NCBI GenBank assembly: GCA_963797635.1
Contig: CAWCPZ010000013.1
Span: 5,640 to 69,639, forward strand
Source: JAOUEA01 sp963797635
Lineage (GTDB): Bacteria > Actinomycetota > UBA4738 > HRBIN12
Direction of reading: 5' to 3'
Length of the DNA stretch: 64,000 nucleotides
The notes beneath the pieces were generated by a model. That model was given only the letters and a program-made list of their open reading frames with translations, was not told the origin of the DNA and searched no databases. A program made the translations under genes and the position numbers. This document shows positions 18,945-28,403 of this stretch, one piece after another (the stretch's first letter is position 1; every line of letters begins with the position of its first letter).

Positions 18945-20321
18945 GCGAGGGCGGCCCGCTGTGGGCGGGACGGTTCTCGACGCCGCCGGCACCCGAGGCG
19001 CACGCCCTGGGACGGTCGCTGCACTTCGACGAGCGGCTGGGTCAGGCGGATGTTCGCGCCTCGCGCGCGCATGTCGGCGCGCTGCTGGCCGCCGGACTGC
19101 TCACCGCCGATGAAGCCGAGACGCTCGATGCCACGCTGGCCGAGGTCGGCGAGGAGCTCGCAGCGGGCGCGGTCGTCTTCGGTGCCGCCGACGAAGACAT
19201 CCACTCGGTCGTGGAACGCGAGGTCACCGAACGCCTCGGCGACCTCGGCGCCAAGCTCCACGCGGGGCGGTCGCGCAACGATCTGGTCGTGACCGACCTG
19301 CGGCTCTGGCTGCTCGACGCCGGCGCACGGATCGACGGTTCGATCAGCCGCGTTGGTGTCCGTGCTGGTCGAGCGCGCGCGTGAGCACGAGGCGACCGTG
19401 ATGCCCGGTACGACCCACGCGCGTCTCGCCCAACCCGTGACGCTCGGCCACCACCTGCTGGCGCACGCGTGGGCGTGCTCCCGCGACCTCGAACGGTTCG
19501 CGCAGTGGGCCGATCGTGCGTCCACATCCGCGTTGGGCGCCGGCGCGACGGCGACCTCCACGCTGGGGCTGGATCCGGCGGCCACCGCCGAGCGGCTGGG
19601 CATGCGCCGGGCGTTCGCGAACTCGATCGACGCGGTGAGCGATCGTGATTTCGTCCAGGAGTTCCTGGCGGTGGCGTCGATCACCGCGACCCACCTTTCG
19701 CGCCTGGCGGCGGATCTTGCTCGATGGACCGACGAGTCGCTGGCATGGGCCGAACTCGACGAGGCCTACTCCACCGGCTCGAGCATGATGCCGCAGAAGC
19801 GGAACCCCGATACCGCTGAACTCGTCCGCGGGAAGGCGGCACGTGTGGCGGCGGACTTCATGGCGGTCACGGCGATGCTGCACGGCCTGCCGGCCGGCTA
19901 CCACCGCGACCTCCAGGAGGACAAGGAGCCGCTCTTCGACGCGGTGGACACGCTGGACCTCGTCCTGCCGGCGATCACGGGGGCGGTGGCGACCGTGCGG
20001 TTCGACGTCTCGGCGATGCGTGACGCATGCGCGGCCGAGGGCCTCTACGCCACCGACCTCGCCGAGGCGCTGGTCAAGGCGGGGGTGCCGTTCCGCGAGG
20101 CGCACCGTCGGACCGGGGCGCTGCTCAAGGAGCTGGCCGGCCGGGGCGGCACGCTGACGTCGATGACCGACGAGGAGTGGGAGGCGTTCGGGGTTCCCGG
20201 GGGCAGAGCGCTGCTCGATCCCGACGCGAGCGTCGCGGCGCATGCGACGCCCGGTGGTCCATCGGCGCAGAGCGTGCGCGCCCAGGCCGATGCGCTCGAG
20301 GCGTTCCTGGCGGGACGCTGA
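18941..20321 (+). CDS. argH: Argininosuccinate lyase (one frameshift)
   Basis: Last step of arginine synthesis: splits argininosuccinate into arginine and fumarate. The fumarate-lyase signature GSSMMPQKRNPD is present, with the catalytic Ser in the first half, as are GGPLWAGRFS at the N-terminus and HAGRSRNDLVVTDLRLWL. A +1 slip near 19352 (AGCCGCG) lies in the middle helix bundle; after it comes HEATVMPGTTHARLAQPVTL. About 460 residues, a normal length. It is the last gene of the operon; a hairpin follows directly. Confidence 0.93.
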
Positions 20322-20355
20322 GGTTCGGGTTCGCACCGGGCGAGGCGCCCGAACC
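20322..20355 (+). terminator. Hairpin after argH
   Basis: GGTTCGGG (20322-20329) pairs with CCCGAACC (20348-20355), with GGGC/GCGCCC able to pair inside. There is no T run, so termination strength is uncertain. It begins 1 nt after the argH stop. Confidence 0.5.
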
Positions 20356-20425
20356 GTGCTCTGCGTTCGATCCGGCGATCCCATTTCCGCGATGCGCAGC
20401 GCCGAACGGAACGAGGAGTCCGCTC

Positions 20426-20500
20426 CGATACCGGTAGCGGTATCGCGGGAGGGTGCGCCGACCGGATCGGCGCCCTCGATACCGATCTCGAGATATCGCG
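20426..20500. repeat. Two related dyad elements in the argH-SDR gap
   Basis: The first is CGATACCG-GTAG-CGGTATCG at 20426-20445, followed by CGGG. The second, at 20477-20500, begins with the same CGATACCG, ends in TATCGCG and has the 10-bp palindrome ATCTCGAGAT at its centre (20485-20494). The two copies share both ends but not the middle. They lie between convergent genes, so they are more likely terminator-like or protein-bound repeats than promoters. Confidence 0.5.
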
Positions 20501-20537
20501 ACTGCCCCGCACCTACGTCCTGACGTTCGCGGCGCGC

Positions 20538-21503
20538 TCAGGCTTCGTCGGCCATGGACTCGAGCATGGTCCAGAGCCGGGCGCGCTCGTCCGGGGTCGC
20601 ACCCGACCGAACCAGCTTCTCGGTGGAGCGCGGGGCTCGATCCAGCCAGAACTTCCCGGTGGACCGGCCGGGCTCCTCGGCGGCGGCGAGCCACACGATC
20701 GTGTCGGCGCCTTCGTCCGGGGTGCGAAGCAAGGGGCCGAGCACCCTGCGGAACCCCGGCAGCCCCACCTCCAGCCCGGGGGTGTCGGCCCATCCGGGGT
20801 GCATGGCGTGCACCACCACACCCGCCTCGCGCAGCCGCTTCGCCCACTCCTCGCTCAGGACGACTTGCGCCCGCTTGGCCCGGGCGTAGGCGGTCGCCCC
20901 CTTGTAGGCCTCGGGCGTCATCTCGAGCGCGTCGACGTCCAGCGACTGGGTGTACATGCCGCCGCTGGCGATCCACAGCACGCGACTGCTCGGCGTCGAC
21001 GACAGCAACGGCACCAGCGAACGGGTCAGCACGAAGGGTCCGAGCACCATCGTGGCGAACGTCACCTCGTGGCCGTCCTCCGAGACCTTCCGCTCGGGCA
21101 GCAGGCCACCGGCGTTGTGGATCAGCACGTCGAGCCGGGACTCGCCCTCGATGATCGCCGCGGCCACCGCCCGCACCGATGCCAGCGACGACAGATCGCC
21201 GACGTACAGGCCCGCGTCGCCGGACCCCGCGGCCGCGATCTGCCGGCGCGCCGCCTCTCCCCGCTCGGGGTCCCTGGCGACGATCCGGACCGACGCGCCC
21301 ATCGAGGCCAAGCGCGTGGCGGTGAGCAACCCGAGGCCGGAGTTGCCGCCGGTGATCACCACCACCGTGCCGTCCATGCGCAGCTCGTCCAGGTCCTGCC
21401 AATGGAACATCCGGCGTCGCGCCTCGTAGCCGAGCTTCGTGAAGCTGCCCACCACGCTGGCTTCCAGCACGCCGTCGGCGAGCCGCTCGAGATCCTCGAT
21501 CAT
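20538..21503 (-). CDS. Short-chain dehydrogenase/reductase
   Basis: NAD(P)-dependent oxidoreductase of 321 residues. The cofactor motif is VVITGGNSGLGLLTA (about residues 48-62), the NAG motif is HNAGG, and the catalytic Tyr-x-x-x-Lys is YARAKRAQ. The longer N-terminus with ARRRMFHWQDLDELRMDG and the overall plan resemble human DHRS12-like SDRs, whose substrates are unclear. The start is 6 nt after a TAGCGT hexamer. Three tandem repeats lie just upstream of that promoter. Confidence 0.87.
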   Translation of the reverse strand: MIEDLERLADGVLEASVVGSFTKLGYEARRRMFHWQDLDELRMDGTVVVITGGNSGLGLLTATRLASMGASVRIVARDPERGEAARRQIAAAGSGDAGLYVGDLSSLASVRAVAAAIIEGESRLDVLIHNAGGLLPERKVSEDGHEVTFATMVLGPFVLTRSLVPLLSSTPSSRVLWIASGGMYTQSLDVDALEMTPEAYKGATAYARAKRAQVVLSEEWAKRLREAGVVVHAMHPGWADTPGLEVGLPGFRRVLGPLLRTPDEGADTIVWLAAAEEPGRSTGKFWLDRAPRSTEKLVRSGATPDERARLWTMLESMADEA

Positions 21504-21509
21504 GCCTCG

Positions 21510-21515
21510 ACGCTA
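21510..21515 (-). promoter_or_regulatory. Leaderless-type -10 (TAGCGT), SDR gene
   Basis: TAGCGT on the minus strand lies 6 nt before the ATG at 21503. Confidence 0.55.
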
Positions 21516-21516
21516 C

Positions 21517-21551
21517 CCGGAGAACGTGGCCGGAGAACGTGCCGGAGAACG
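21517..21551. repeat. Three tandem 10-13 bp repeats upstream of the SDR promoter
   Basis: CCGGAGAACG occurs three times in a row, at 21517, 21530 and 21542, with spacers TGG and TG. On the minus strand they occupy roughly -14 to -48 relative to the SDR -10 side, where an activator or repressor would bind. Confidence 0.55.
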
Positions 21552-21557
21552 CAGTGA

Positions 21558-21586
21558 AGCCCGCCGCGCGCGTGGCGCGGCGGGCT
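21558..21586 (-). terminator. Terminator of the cold-shock gene
   Basis: A perfect 12-bp inverted repeat (AGCCCGCCGCGC, 5-nt loop, GCGCGGCGGGCT) begins about 22 nt after the csp stop. The T run after it is only TT, so it depends on stem strength. Confidence 0.65.
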
Positions 21587-21608
21587 CCATGCTTCGAACG
21601 ATCTCGGT

Positions 21609-21809
21609 TCAGACCACGTGGACGTTCGATGCCTGGGGGCCTTTCTGACCCTCCGTGACCTCGAACTCGACGTTCTGGCCCTCCTCGAGGTTCTTGTACC
21701 CCTCGCCTTCGATCGAGCTGAAGTGCACGAAGACGTCTGGACCCTCGGTCTGGGTGATGAACCCGAAGCCCTTCTCGGGGCTGAACCACTTCACGGTTCC
21801 GGTTGCCAT
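21609..21809 (-). CDS. csp: Cold-shock domain protein
   Basis: CspA-type single-strand nucleic-acid chaperone of 66 residues. RNP-1 is KGFGFIT and RNP-2 is VFVHFSSI; it starts with MATGTVKWFSPEKG and ends with GPQASNVHVV. A very strong AAGGAGGGG lies 5 nt before the ATG, in contrast to the leaderless genes nearby, so this mRNA has a real 5' leader. A perfect 12-bp terminator stem follows. Confidence 0.95.
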   Translation of the reverse strand: MATGTVKWFSPEKGFGFITQTEGPDVFVHFSSIEGEGYKNLEEGQNVEFEVTEGQKGPQASNVHVV

Positions 21810-21973
21810 GGGCGTTCCCCTCCTTCCTCGGCCGTTGCGGACCTGGTGCGGTGATGCGATGTCCGTCGGCCTCCGACTCTCGCCGGGAGGGAACTGCTCC
21901 AGTGCCAACTGTTGCCGAAACTGTGATGCCGAGCCCTCGGGCGGAACGATACCCGAGCCGTTCCCTGCAACGC

Positions 21974-21979
21974 TAGTCT
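21974..21979 (+). promoter_or_regulatory. Leaderless-type -10 (TAGTCT), P450 gene
   Basis: TAGTCT lies 7 nt before the ATG at 21987, with no ribosome site between. Confidence 0.6.
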
Positions 21980-21986
21980 CAACGGG

Positions 21987-23324
21987 ATGAACGTTGCGAG
22001 GCCGCGCGAGGTCACCGAGCTCGGTCTCTCCAAGCTCGGGGCCGTGCGGCTGCTGCGACGGGATCCGATCGCCCTGCTGGAACGTGCCGCCGCGATCGGC
22101 GATCTGACCCACGCGGTGATGCCGCGCACCGACGTCTACTTCGTCAATCACCCTGACGATGTCTGGGACGTCCTGGCGACCGGCAACCACGACTTCCACA
22201 AGAGCCCGGCGCTCCAGAACGCCCGCCGCGTGCTCGGGGACGGCCTCCTCACCAGCGAGGACGAGACCCATCGGCGGCAGCGCCGCCTGATCCAGCCGAT
22301 CTTCCACCACGAGCGCATCGACACCTACGGCGACCCCATGGTGGCCGAAGCCGAACGAGCCGCCGACCGGTGGACCGATGGCGCCGCTCTGGACCTGCAC
22401 GCCGAGATGGCGCGCCTCACCCTGGCGATCGTCGGTCGCACCCTGTTCGCCACCGACGTGGAGTCGGCCGAAGCCCGCGAGGTCACGGAGGCCCTGCACG
22501 AGATCCTGTCGCAGTTCGGCCGGCAGTTCTCGCCGTGGTTCCCGATCACCGAACGCCTGCCGCTGCCCGCCACGCGGCGGTTCGATCGCGCGGTCGCGGT
22601 GTTCGATCGGCTGATCTCGTCGTTGATCGCGGAGCGGAGGGCCACCGGTCCGCGCGATGACCTGTTGTCGCTGCTGCTCGCGGCGCAGGAGGACGGGGCG
22701 GGCATGACCGACACGCAGGTCCGCGACGAAGCCGTGACGTTGTTCCTCGCGGGTCACGAGACCACGTCGAACGCCCTCACGTGGACCTGGTGGCAGCTGA
22801 GCCGGCATCCGGAGGTCGAGGCCCGCGTCCACGCCGAACTCGACGAGGTCCTGGGAGGACGTCCGCCCGACGCCGGCGACCTGGGCTCGCTGCCGTACCT
22901 GCGTGCGGTCCTGGCCGAATCGATCCGGCTTCGCCCTCCGGCCTGGGCGATGGGCCGTCAGGCGATGGCTCCGCACGAGCTCGCCGGGATCACGCTGCCC
23001 GCGGGTTCGGTCGTGGTGGTGTCGCCGTGGGTGCTCCACCACGACGAGCGATGGTGGCCGGAGGCCCACACGTTCAGCCCGGATCGATGGCTCGCGCCCG
23101 ACCCGGAGCGTCCGCGCCACGCCTACCTGCCGTTCGGCGGCGGCCCGCGCATGTGCATCGGCGAGGGCTTCGCGTGGATGGAGGCCGGGCTGGTCATGGC
23201 CACGATCGCGCAACGGTGGAGGTTCTCGCTGGAGCCCTCGCCGCCGGTGGAACTGCAGCCGGTCATCACCCTGCGGCCGCGCTACGGCATGCCCATGCGC
23301 GGGCACCGCCGGGAGCGGCCGTGA
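21987..23324 (+). CDS. Cytochrome P450
   Basis: Complete soluble P450 of 445 residues. The heme-thiolate Cys is Cys390 in FGGGPRMCIGE, the oxygen-activating I-helix motif is AGHETTSN (about residue 255), and the K-helix ExxR is ESIRLRPP (about residues 311-318). The N-terminus has no membrane anchor. The plan with DFHKSPALQNARRVLGDGLL and RRLIQPIFHHERI is that of the fatty-acid/terpenoid-like P450s common in actinobacteria. No ferredoxin or reductase lies beside it, so redox partners are elsewhere. The start is fixed by TAGTCT 7 nt upstream. Confidence 0.95.
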   Translation: MNVARPREVTELGLSKLGAVRLLRRDPIALLERAAAIGDLTHAVMPRTDVYFVNHPDDVWDVLATGNHDFHKSPALQNARRVLGDGLLTSEDETHRRQRRLIQPIFHHERIDTYGDPMVAEAERAADRWTDGAALDLHAEMARLTLAIVGRTLFATDVESAEAREVTEALHEILSQFGRQFSPWFPITERLPLPATRRFDRAVAVFDRLISSLIAERRATGPRDDLLSLLLAAQEDGAGMTDTQVRDEAVTLFLAGHETTSNALTWTWWQLSRHPEVEARVHAELDEVLGGRPPDAGDLGSLPYLRAVLAESIRLRPPAWAMGRQAMAPHELAGITLPAGSVVVVSPWVLHHDERWWPEAHTFSPDRWLAPDPERPRHAYLPFGGGPRMCIGEGFAWMEAGLVMATIAQRWRFSLEPSPPVELQPVITLRPRYGMPMRGHRRERP

Positions 23325-23346
23325 CGGTTCGACGGTGGCAACGAGG

Positions 23347-24477
23347 TCACGTTCCTGCGGATGGGTCGGCGGGCGTGATCCCTTCGCGGTGGTGGAGCAG
23401 GCGCAGGTACTCGACGCGACGTTCGAACGTCTCCCGGAGCTGGCTCGTGAGGGTGTCGACGAACTGATCGCGGTAGGCGGAGTCGACGAGGATCGCCACC
23501 GCGTAGTAGAGCCCGGCGAAGGAGGCCACCCCGGTCGCGACGCGCAGCAGCGGCGGACCGATCTGTACCTGCTCGCCGAGCAGCGAAAGCGTCCAGCCTG
23601 GGCTCCCCGACGTCGTGAACCACAGTTCGCGGATCTCTTCGGTCACCAGCAGCGAGCCGATCACGACGTAGAACAGCCACACGGCCGCACTGACGAACAA
23701 CACCTGGAGCCCTTCGCTGATCAACGCCACCGCCTCGAGGTTGCGCCGCTCGCGTCGGCGTAAGGGGTCCTCACCCACGTCCGCATCGGTCTCGACCTCG
23801 CGGATCACGCCGGGGAGCCGGACCGAGAGGAACACGATCCCCAGCACCATGAACAGGGCGATCGCGGTCCAGAACAGCGCCGTCGGCGAGAGGCTGAAGA
23901 CCTGCCAGATCTCGGTGGTGAAGAACATGACCAGGGAGAAGAACAGCAACAACGGCACCGCGCGCACCAGGACGGGGAGCGTGGTGCGCAGCTGCGTGAA
24001 GAACCGCACGCCGGCCCAGCGAACGATCGACAGCACCCCGAACCCGACCACCACGTAGGTGCCGCCCACGATCACCAGGTTGATCGCCAGCACGGCGAGG
24101 GCATCCAGTCGCCGGTCGCCGAACGCGAAGGACACCAGCACGGGCAGCACCACGAACGCCACGAGCTCCGGCGTGTCGACGCGCTCCGGGACGGAGAAGA
24201 ACCGCTGCCCCCGGACGGCGTTCATGACCCCGAAGGCCATGACCAGGGTGGCCAACACCGCGGCCACCAAGGCGATCCCGGTCCACCCGAGCTCGGCGTC
24301 GACGGCCACCACCACCTCGACCGCGAACACCAGCGCGAAGAAGGGCAGCGCCCGCGTGAACACGTCCTCGGCGGCCGAGTAGTCCACCACCAGGTTGGGG
24401 AGTCCATCTCGCCGGAACCCGCGTTCCAGCTCCTCGATCCGCGCCTCGTCTCCGTCCATCGGGGCATCGAACCACAT
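23347..24477 (-). CDS. Multi-pass membrane protein, unknown function
   Basis: Protein of 376 residues with about eight predicted membrane helices, for example FFALVFAVEVVVAV, LVAAVLATLVMAFGVM, LLLFFSLVMFFTTEIW and FWTAIALFMVLGIVFLSV. A short acidic N-terminus (DGDEARIEELERGF) and a charged cytoplasmic loop (ETDADVGEDPLRRRERRNLEA) interrupt them; the C-terminus is a basic amphipathic helix. I do not recognise a catalytic motif. The start at 24477 is chosen over 24459 because it leaves a normal gap to the divergent PIG-L gene; both are possible. Confidence 0.7.
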   Translation of the reverse strand: MWFDAPMDGDEARIEELERGFRRDGLPNLVVDYSAAEDVFTRALPFFALVFAVEVVVAVDAELGWTGIALVAAVLATLVMAFGVMNAVRGQRFFSVPERVDTPELVAFVVLPVLVSFAFGDRRLDALAVLAINLVIVGGTYVVVGFGVLSIVRWAGVRFFTQLRTTLPVLVRAVPLLLFFSLVMFFTTEIWQVFSLSPTALFWTAIALFMVLGIVFLSVRLPGVIREVETDADVGEDPLRRRERRNLEAVALISEGLQVLFVSAAVWLFYVVIGSLLVTEEIRELWFTTSGSPGWTLSLLGEQVQIGPPLLRVATGVASFAGLYYAVAILVDSAYRDQFVDTLTSQLRETFERRVEYLRLLHHREGITPADPSAGT

Positions 24478-24505
24478 CGACGTGTGCGGAAGCGTGAACA
24501 GCCGG

Positions 24506-24511
24506 TAGGCT
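24506..24511 (+). promoter_or_regulatory. Leaderless-type -10 (TAGGCT), PIG-L gene
   Basis: TAGGCT lies 6 nt before the GTG at 24518. This is the main reason for choosing that start. Confidence 0.6.
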
Positions 24512-24517
24512 CGTTGC

Positions 24518-25246
24518 GTGGCAGGAGCACCGAACGAAGAACGGACGTTCGCGAGCGCCGTCGTGCTGTTCGCCCATCCCGACGATGCGGAGTTCATGTG
24601 CGGGGGCACGGTGGCCAAATGGGCTCGCAACGGATGCGAGGTGCACTACATCGTGTGCACCGACGGATCCGCGGGTTCCAACGAACCCGGAGCGCGCCGT
24701 GAAGACGTCGCCCCCATCCGCGAGCGGGAGCAGCGCGCCGCGGCCGACGTGCTGGGGGTCAAGAGCATCGCCTTCCTCGGCGAGCCCGACGGGCTCCTCG
24801 AGGTGAACCCGCGCACGCGCAAGATGGTGACCCGCGAGATCCGCCGGCTGCGGCCCGAGGTGATCGTGGCGCCCGATCCGTCGCGGCTCTGGTTCGCCTC
24901 CGGCTACATCAACCACTGGGACCACAAGCAGGCGGGGCTGCTGGCGCTGACGGCGGTCATGCCCGATGCGCCCACGCGGGTGATGTTCCAGGAGCTCGAG
25001 GAGGAGGGCCTGGAGCCCTACGAGATCCCCAACCTCTACCTCAGCGGGAACGAGCCCGACGCCTTCGTCGACATCACCGAGACGATCGACACGAAGATCG
25101 AGGCCCTGGCCCAGCACGTGTCCGAAGAAGGCGAGGCCGCCGCCCCCTGGGTGCGCGAACGGGCTCGCGAGGTGGGGGAACCGGTGGGCATGGAGTACGC
25201 CGAATCCTTCAAGGCCTTCCGGTTCGTTGACGACGATGAAGGGTGA
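24518..25246 (+). CDS. PIG-L/LmbE-family deacetylase
   Basis: Zinc-dependent N-acetylglucosaminyl-type deacetylase of 242 residues. The metal and catalytic motif is LFAHPDDAEFMCGGTVA (His-Pro-Asp-Asp, about residues 21-24), and the second metal His is in NHWDHKQAG. In actinobacteria this family includes MshB (mycothiol synthesis) and Mca (conjugate amidase). This one lacks enough distinguishing motifs for either call, so substrate is left open. It is 39 nt from a DUF5319 gene and may share a transcript with it. Confidence 0.88.
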   Translation: MAGAPNEERTFASAVVLFAHPDDAEFMCGGTVAKWARNGCEVHYIVCTDGSAGSNEPGARREDVAPIREREQRAAADVLGVKSIAFLGEPDGLLEVNPRTRKMVTREIRRLRPEVIVAPDPSRLWFASGYINHWDHKQAGLLALTAVMPDAPTRVMFQELEEEGLEPYEIPNLYLSGNEPDAFVDITETIDTKIEALAQHVSEEGEAAAPWVRERAREVGEPVGMEYAESFKAFRFVDDDEG

Positions 25247-25285
25247 TGCCCGCGCGAGACTCGCGCGAGGCCACGGACCACTCCC

Positions 25286-25783
25286 ATGGATCACGACGAA
25301 CCCATCGAGCTGACCGCCGCCGAACGACGTGACATCGAGGCCGATCTCAGCGACCTCGGGTCGATGCGTGCCGTCTTCTCACCGCAAGGCGTGAAGGGCG
25401 TCGTCATCGCCTGCCAGGACTGCGGGGCCAACCACTTCTACGAATGGGAGCTCCTGCGCGACAACCTCGAGCACATGCTGAGCTCGGGCGAGCCCCGGAT
25501 GCACGAACCCGCCTTCGACCTCGTCGAGGAGGAGTACATCCAGTGGGACTACGGCAAGGGCTACATCGACGCCCTCGCCGACACCGGTCTCCAGCCCGAT
25601 CGCACGGTCGAAGTCACGCAGTGTCCGTGGTGTCAGACCCCGTTCGGGGACGAGTTCGCGTTCTGCCCCGTGTGCGGTCGGACGCTCGCCACGGTGCGCC
25701 TCTATCGCGAACTGCTCGACCGCGGGTTCGACGAGCGTGACGCGCGCGCGATGCTGATCCGCGCCGGCTACGAAGCGTTCTGA
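25286..25783 (+). CDS. DUF5319-type protein with C-terminal zinc ribbon
   Basis: Soluble protein of 165 residues. The central block (KGVVIACQDCGANHFYEWEL, then DNLEHMLSSGEPRMHEPAF) is the DUF5319 signature, a family found mainly in actinobacteria and of unknown function. It adds a C-terminal zinc ribbon, CPWC followed by CPVC (about residues 113-133), then a helix pair. The mid-protein CQDC may bind metal too. Regulatory or RNA-related roles are possible but not shown. Confidence 0.8.
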   Translation: MDHDEPIELTAAERRDIEADLSDLGSMRAVFSPQGVKGVVIACQDCGANHFYEWELLRDNLEHMLSSGEPRMHEPAFDLVEEEYIQWDYGKGYIDALADTGLQPDRTVEVTQCPWCQTPFGDEFAFCPVCGRTLATVRLYRELLDRGFDERDARAMLIRAGYEAF

Positions 25784-25799
25784 CGCGTCGTTCGAACCG

Positions 25800-28356
25800 T
25801 CACCCTCGTGAGCCCCTGCGCAGCTCGAGCACGCATTCATCCGGCGTCTTGTCCGGCCGCATGCCTTTGAAGGTCGGGGCGCGCATCTTCTTCGTGCTCT
25901 TCGTGATCTCGAGGTAGCCGACCTCACACACGAGCTCGGGCTCCACGAACGTCGCCCCCCTGAAGGCGGCGAGCTCCGGATCGTCGATCGGCGGGTCGGC
26001 TCGGACGAGCGGCTCCAGCTGGGCCAGGACCGCCTTCAGCGTGGTGTCGGTGAAGCCGGTGCCCACCTGCCCGATCCAGCGCATCTCGCCGTCGGCATCG
26101 ATCGCGCCCACGAGCAGCGCGCCGAACGAGGCGCCGCGCCCTCCCTGGCCCGGGGTCCACCCCAGGATCACGCAGTCCTGGGTGTCGGTGAGCTTGATCT
26201 TGCGCCAGTCGGGCGAGCGACGACCCGGCAGGTACGTCGAGCCCATCCGCTTGGCCACCACCCCTTCGAGCTCGAGGGCTCGCGCGCTCTCGGTGAACGC
26301 CTTCCCGTCGCCCTGCACGTGCGACATCACCTGCAGGCGCGGGTCCTCCTCCACGACCAGCTCCAGGAGCTCGCGCCGCTGCTCCAGGCCGAGCCCGGTG
26401 GTGTCGTGGCCGTCGAGCCACAGCAGGTCGAACACGACCAGGGCCACCGGGATCTGTTTCGAGGCCCGGGCGATCGCTCGTTGGCCCTGCAGGTTCATCC
26501 GCTGCTGCAACGCCTCGAACGAATTCCTGCCTCGCTCGTCGAAGGCCACGATCTCGCCGTCGACCACGGCGTTCACCTGGTCGACCAGCTCGTGCACCAT
26601 GTGCAGCTCGGGGTACTGGGCCGTGACGTCGCGGCCGCGGCGGGTCCGCAGGATGGTCTCGCCCGTGGCGAGGTCGGCGAGGCACCGGATCCCGTCGAGC
26701 TTGGGCTCGAACCACCACCCGTCGTCGTCGAACGCCTCCCATCCGCCCTCGGCCAGCATCGGCTGGAACCGCTCGGGCACCGGGATCAGCGGCGCCGATT
26801 GGGCGCTCGCCAGGAACGCGAGCCAATCCGTGCGGGTCTTCACGAAGTGGAACTCCAGGCCTGGGTAGCGGCGGCCGTGCAGGATGAAGCTCACCTTCGA
26901 GTCGGTCCACTCCACGGGCTCGTACCAGCCGTCGTCGAAGATGCGGACCTCGCCCGCGCCGTAGTGGCCCTCGGGGATCGTGCCCTCGAACGAGCCGTAT
27001 TCCAGCGGGTGGTCCTCGGTGCGCACCGCGAGGCGCTTGTCGCCCTTGACCGTGGGCAAGCCCTTGGGCACCGCCCAACTCGGGAGCGCGCCGTCCTTCT
27101 CCAGTCGCACGTCGTAGTGCAGTCGCGTCGCCCGATGTTTGTGGATCACGAACGAGTTCCCGGTCGCGGCGGCGACGTCGCCCGGCGCGGGTTCGGTGGT
27201 GCCCTCGGGTCCGAAGTCGCGGCGCCGCACGTACTCGAACAAGGCGGGATCCTTCGAGGCCGCCGCCACCTCCTCGGAGGTCTTCGCCCGTGTGGAGGGC
27301 GCCGCCGTGCGGGGGAGCGGCGCATCCATCGCCGGTTCCGGCTCCTCCTCGGCCACCACGCCGAGCGCCTCGAGGGCATGGGTCAGATCCATCGCCTCGG
27401 TGCGAACACCGTCGAACAGATCGCCGAGGCGCTCGAAGCGATCCCACACGTTGTCGATCCGGAAGTCCTGCGGCTCGAACCCGCCCTCGAAGACCTCGTC
27501 CCACGTGAGCGGCGTGGAGACGGGCGCCCGCAGCTCGGGTCGCACCGAGTAGGCCGCCGAGATGTTGGCGCCCGACCGGTTCATGTTGTGGTCGATGAAG
27601 ATCTTCCCGGTGCGGTCGGCGATCTTCCACGCCATCGTCACCCGGTCGGGGTCGGCCTGCTTGATCATCCGGCCCGCCGCGCCGACGAACGCGCGCACGG
27701 TGTCGTGCGTGTAGGTGCCGCGCAGGATCGGGACGAAGATCTGGAGGCCGGTGGCACCGCTCGTCTTGGGGAACGACGTCAGCCCCAACTGGTCGAGCAG
27801 CGACCTTGATGTGCCGCCCCACCGTGAGCACGTCTTCGTACGTGTACGGCTCGAACGGGTCGAGGTCGAAGAACAGGTAGTCCGGATGCGTGATGTCGCT
27901 GCAGCGCGCGTGCAGCGGGTGGAACTCGATGCAGCCCAGGTTGGCGATGTAGAGCAGTCCGGCGGCGTCGTCGATCGTGAGGTAGTCGATCTCGCCCTTC
28001 TTCGCGTCGTCGCTCTGGACCACGCACCGTCCGAGCCAGTCCGGCGTGTGCGAGGGCGCCGACTTCTCGTAGAAGGACTCGCCGTCGATGCCGTCGGGCA
28101 TCCGTTTCATCGTGAGCGGGTGGTCGGCCAGGTGCGGCACGATCAGCTGACCGACGTTGAAGTAGTAGTTCAGCAGGTCGCCCTTGGTGTAGCCCTCGTC
28201 GGGCCAGAAGATCTTCGTGAGGTTGGACAGGCGAAGCTCGCGACCGTCCACCTCGAACCACCACGCGTCGCCGTCGCGTCTCGCCTCGATCGTCCGCGGC
28301 ATCGCCACGGTGAACGGTTCCGAGCCCGTTCGTGCGCGCTTCCGTTTCGCCGGCAT
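25800..28356 (-). CDS. ligD: LigD: NHEJ polymerase-phosphoesterase-ligase (one frameshift)
   Basis: Multifunctional bacterial NHEJ enzyme, about 852 residues, with domains in the mycobacterial order. A primase-like polymerase (about 25-310; LTKIFWPDEGYTKGDLLNYY, then DYLFFDLDPF with catalytic Asps) is followed by a 3'-phosphoesterase (about 400-515; HKHRATRLHYDVRLEKDG) and an ATP-dependent ligase (about 540-850; nucleotidyl Lys near 552 in FEPKLDGIR, then VVDGEIVAFDERG, VVAKRMGSTY and SPDWRKIK). The frame slips near 27805 inside the polymerase domain. Ku is encoded 1.9 kb away. The start lies 6 nt after TAGCAT. Confidence 0.95.
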
Positions 28357-28362
28357 GGCTCG

Positions 28363-28368
28363 ATGCTA
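28363..28368 (-). promoter_or_regulatory. Leaderless-type -10 (TAGCAT), ligD
   Basis: TAGCAT on the minus strand lies 6 nt before the ligD ATG. Only 47 nt separate it from the divergent DUF456 start. Confidence 0.6.
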
Positions 28369-28403
28369 GCGGCGTCGGCCGCGTGACCGGTCATGATGCG
28401 CGG

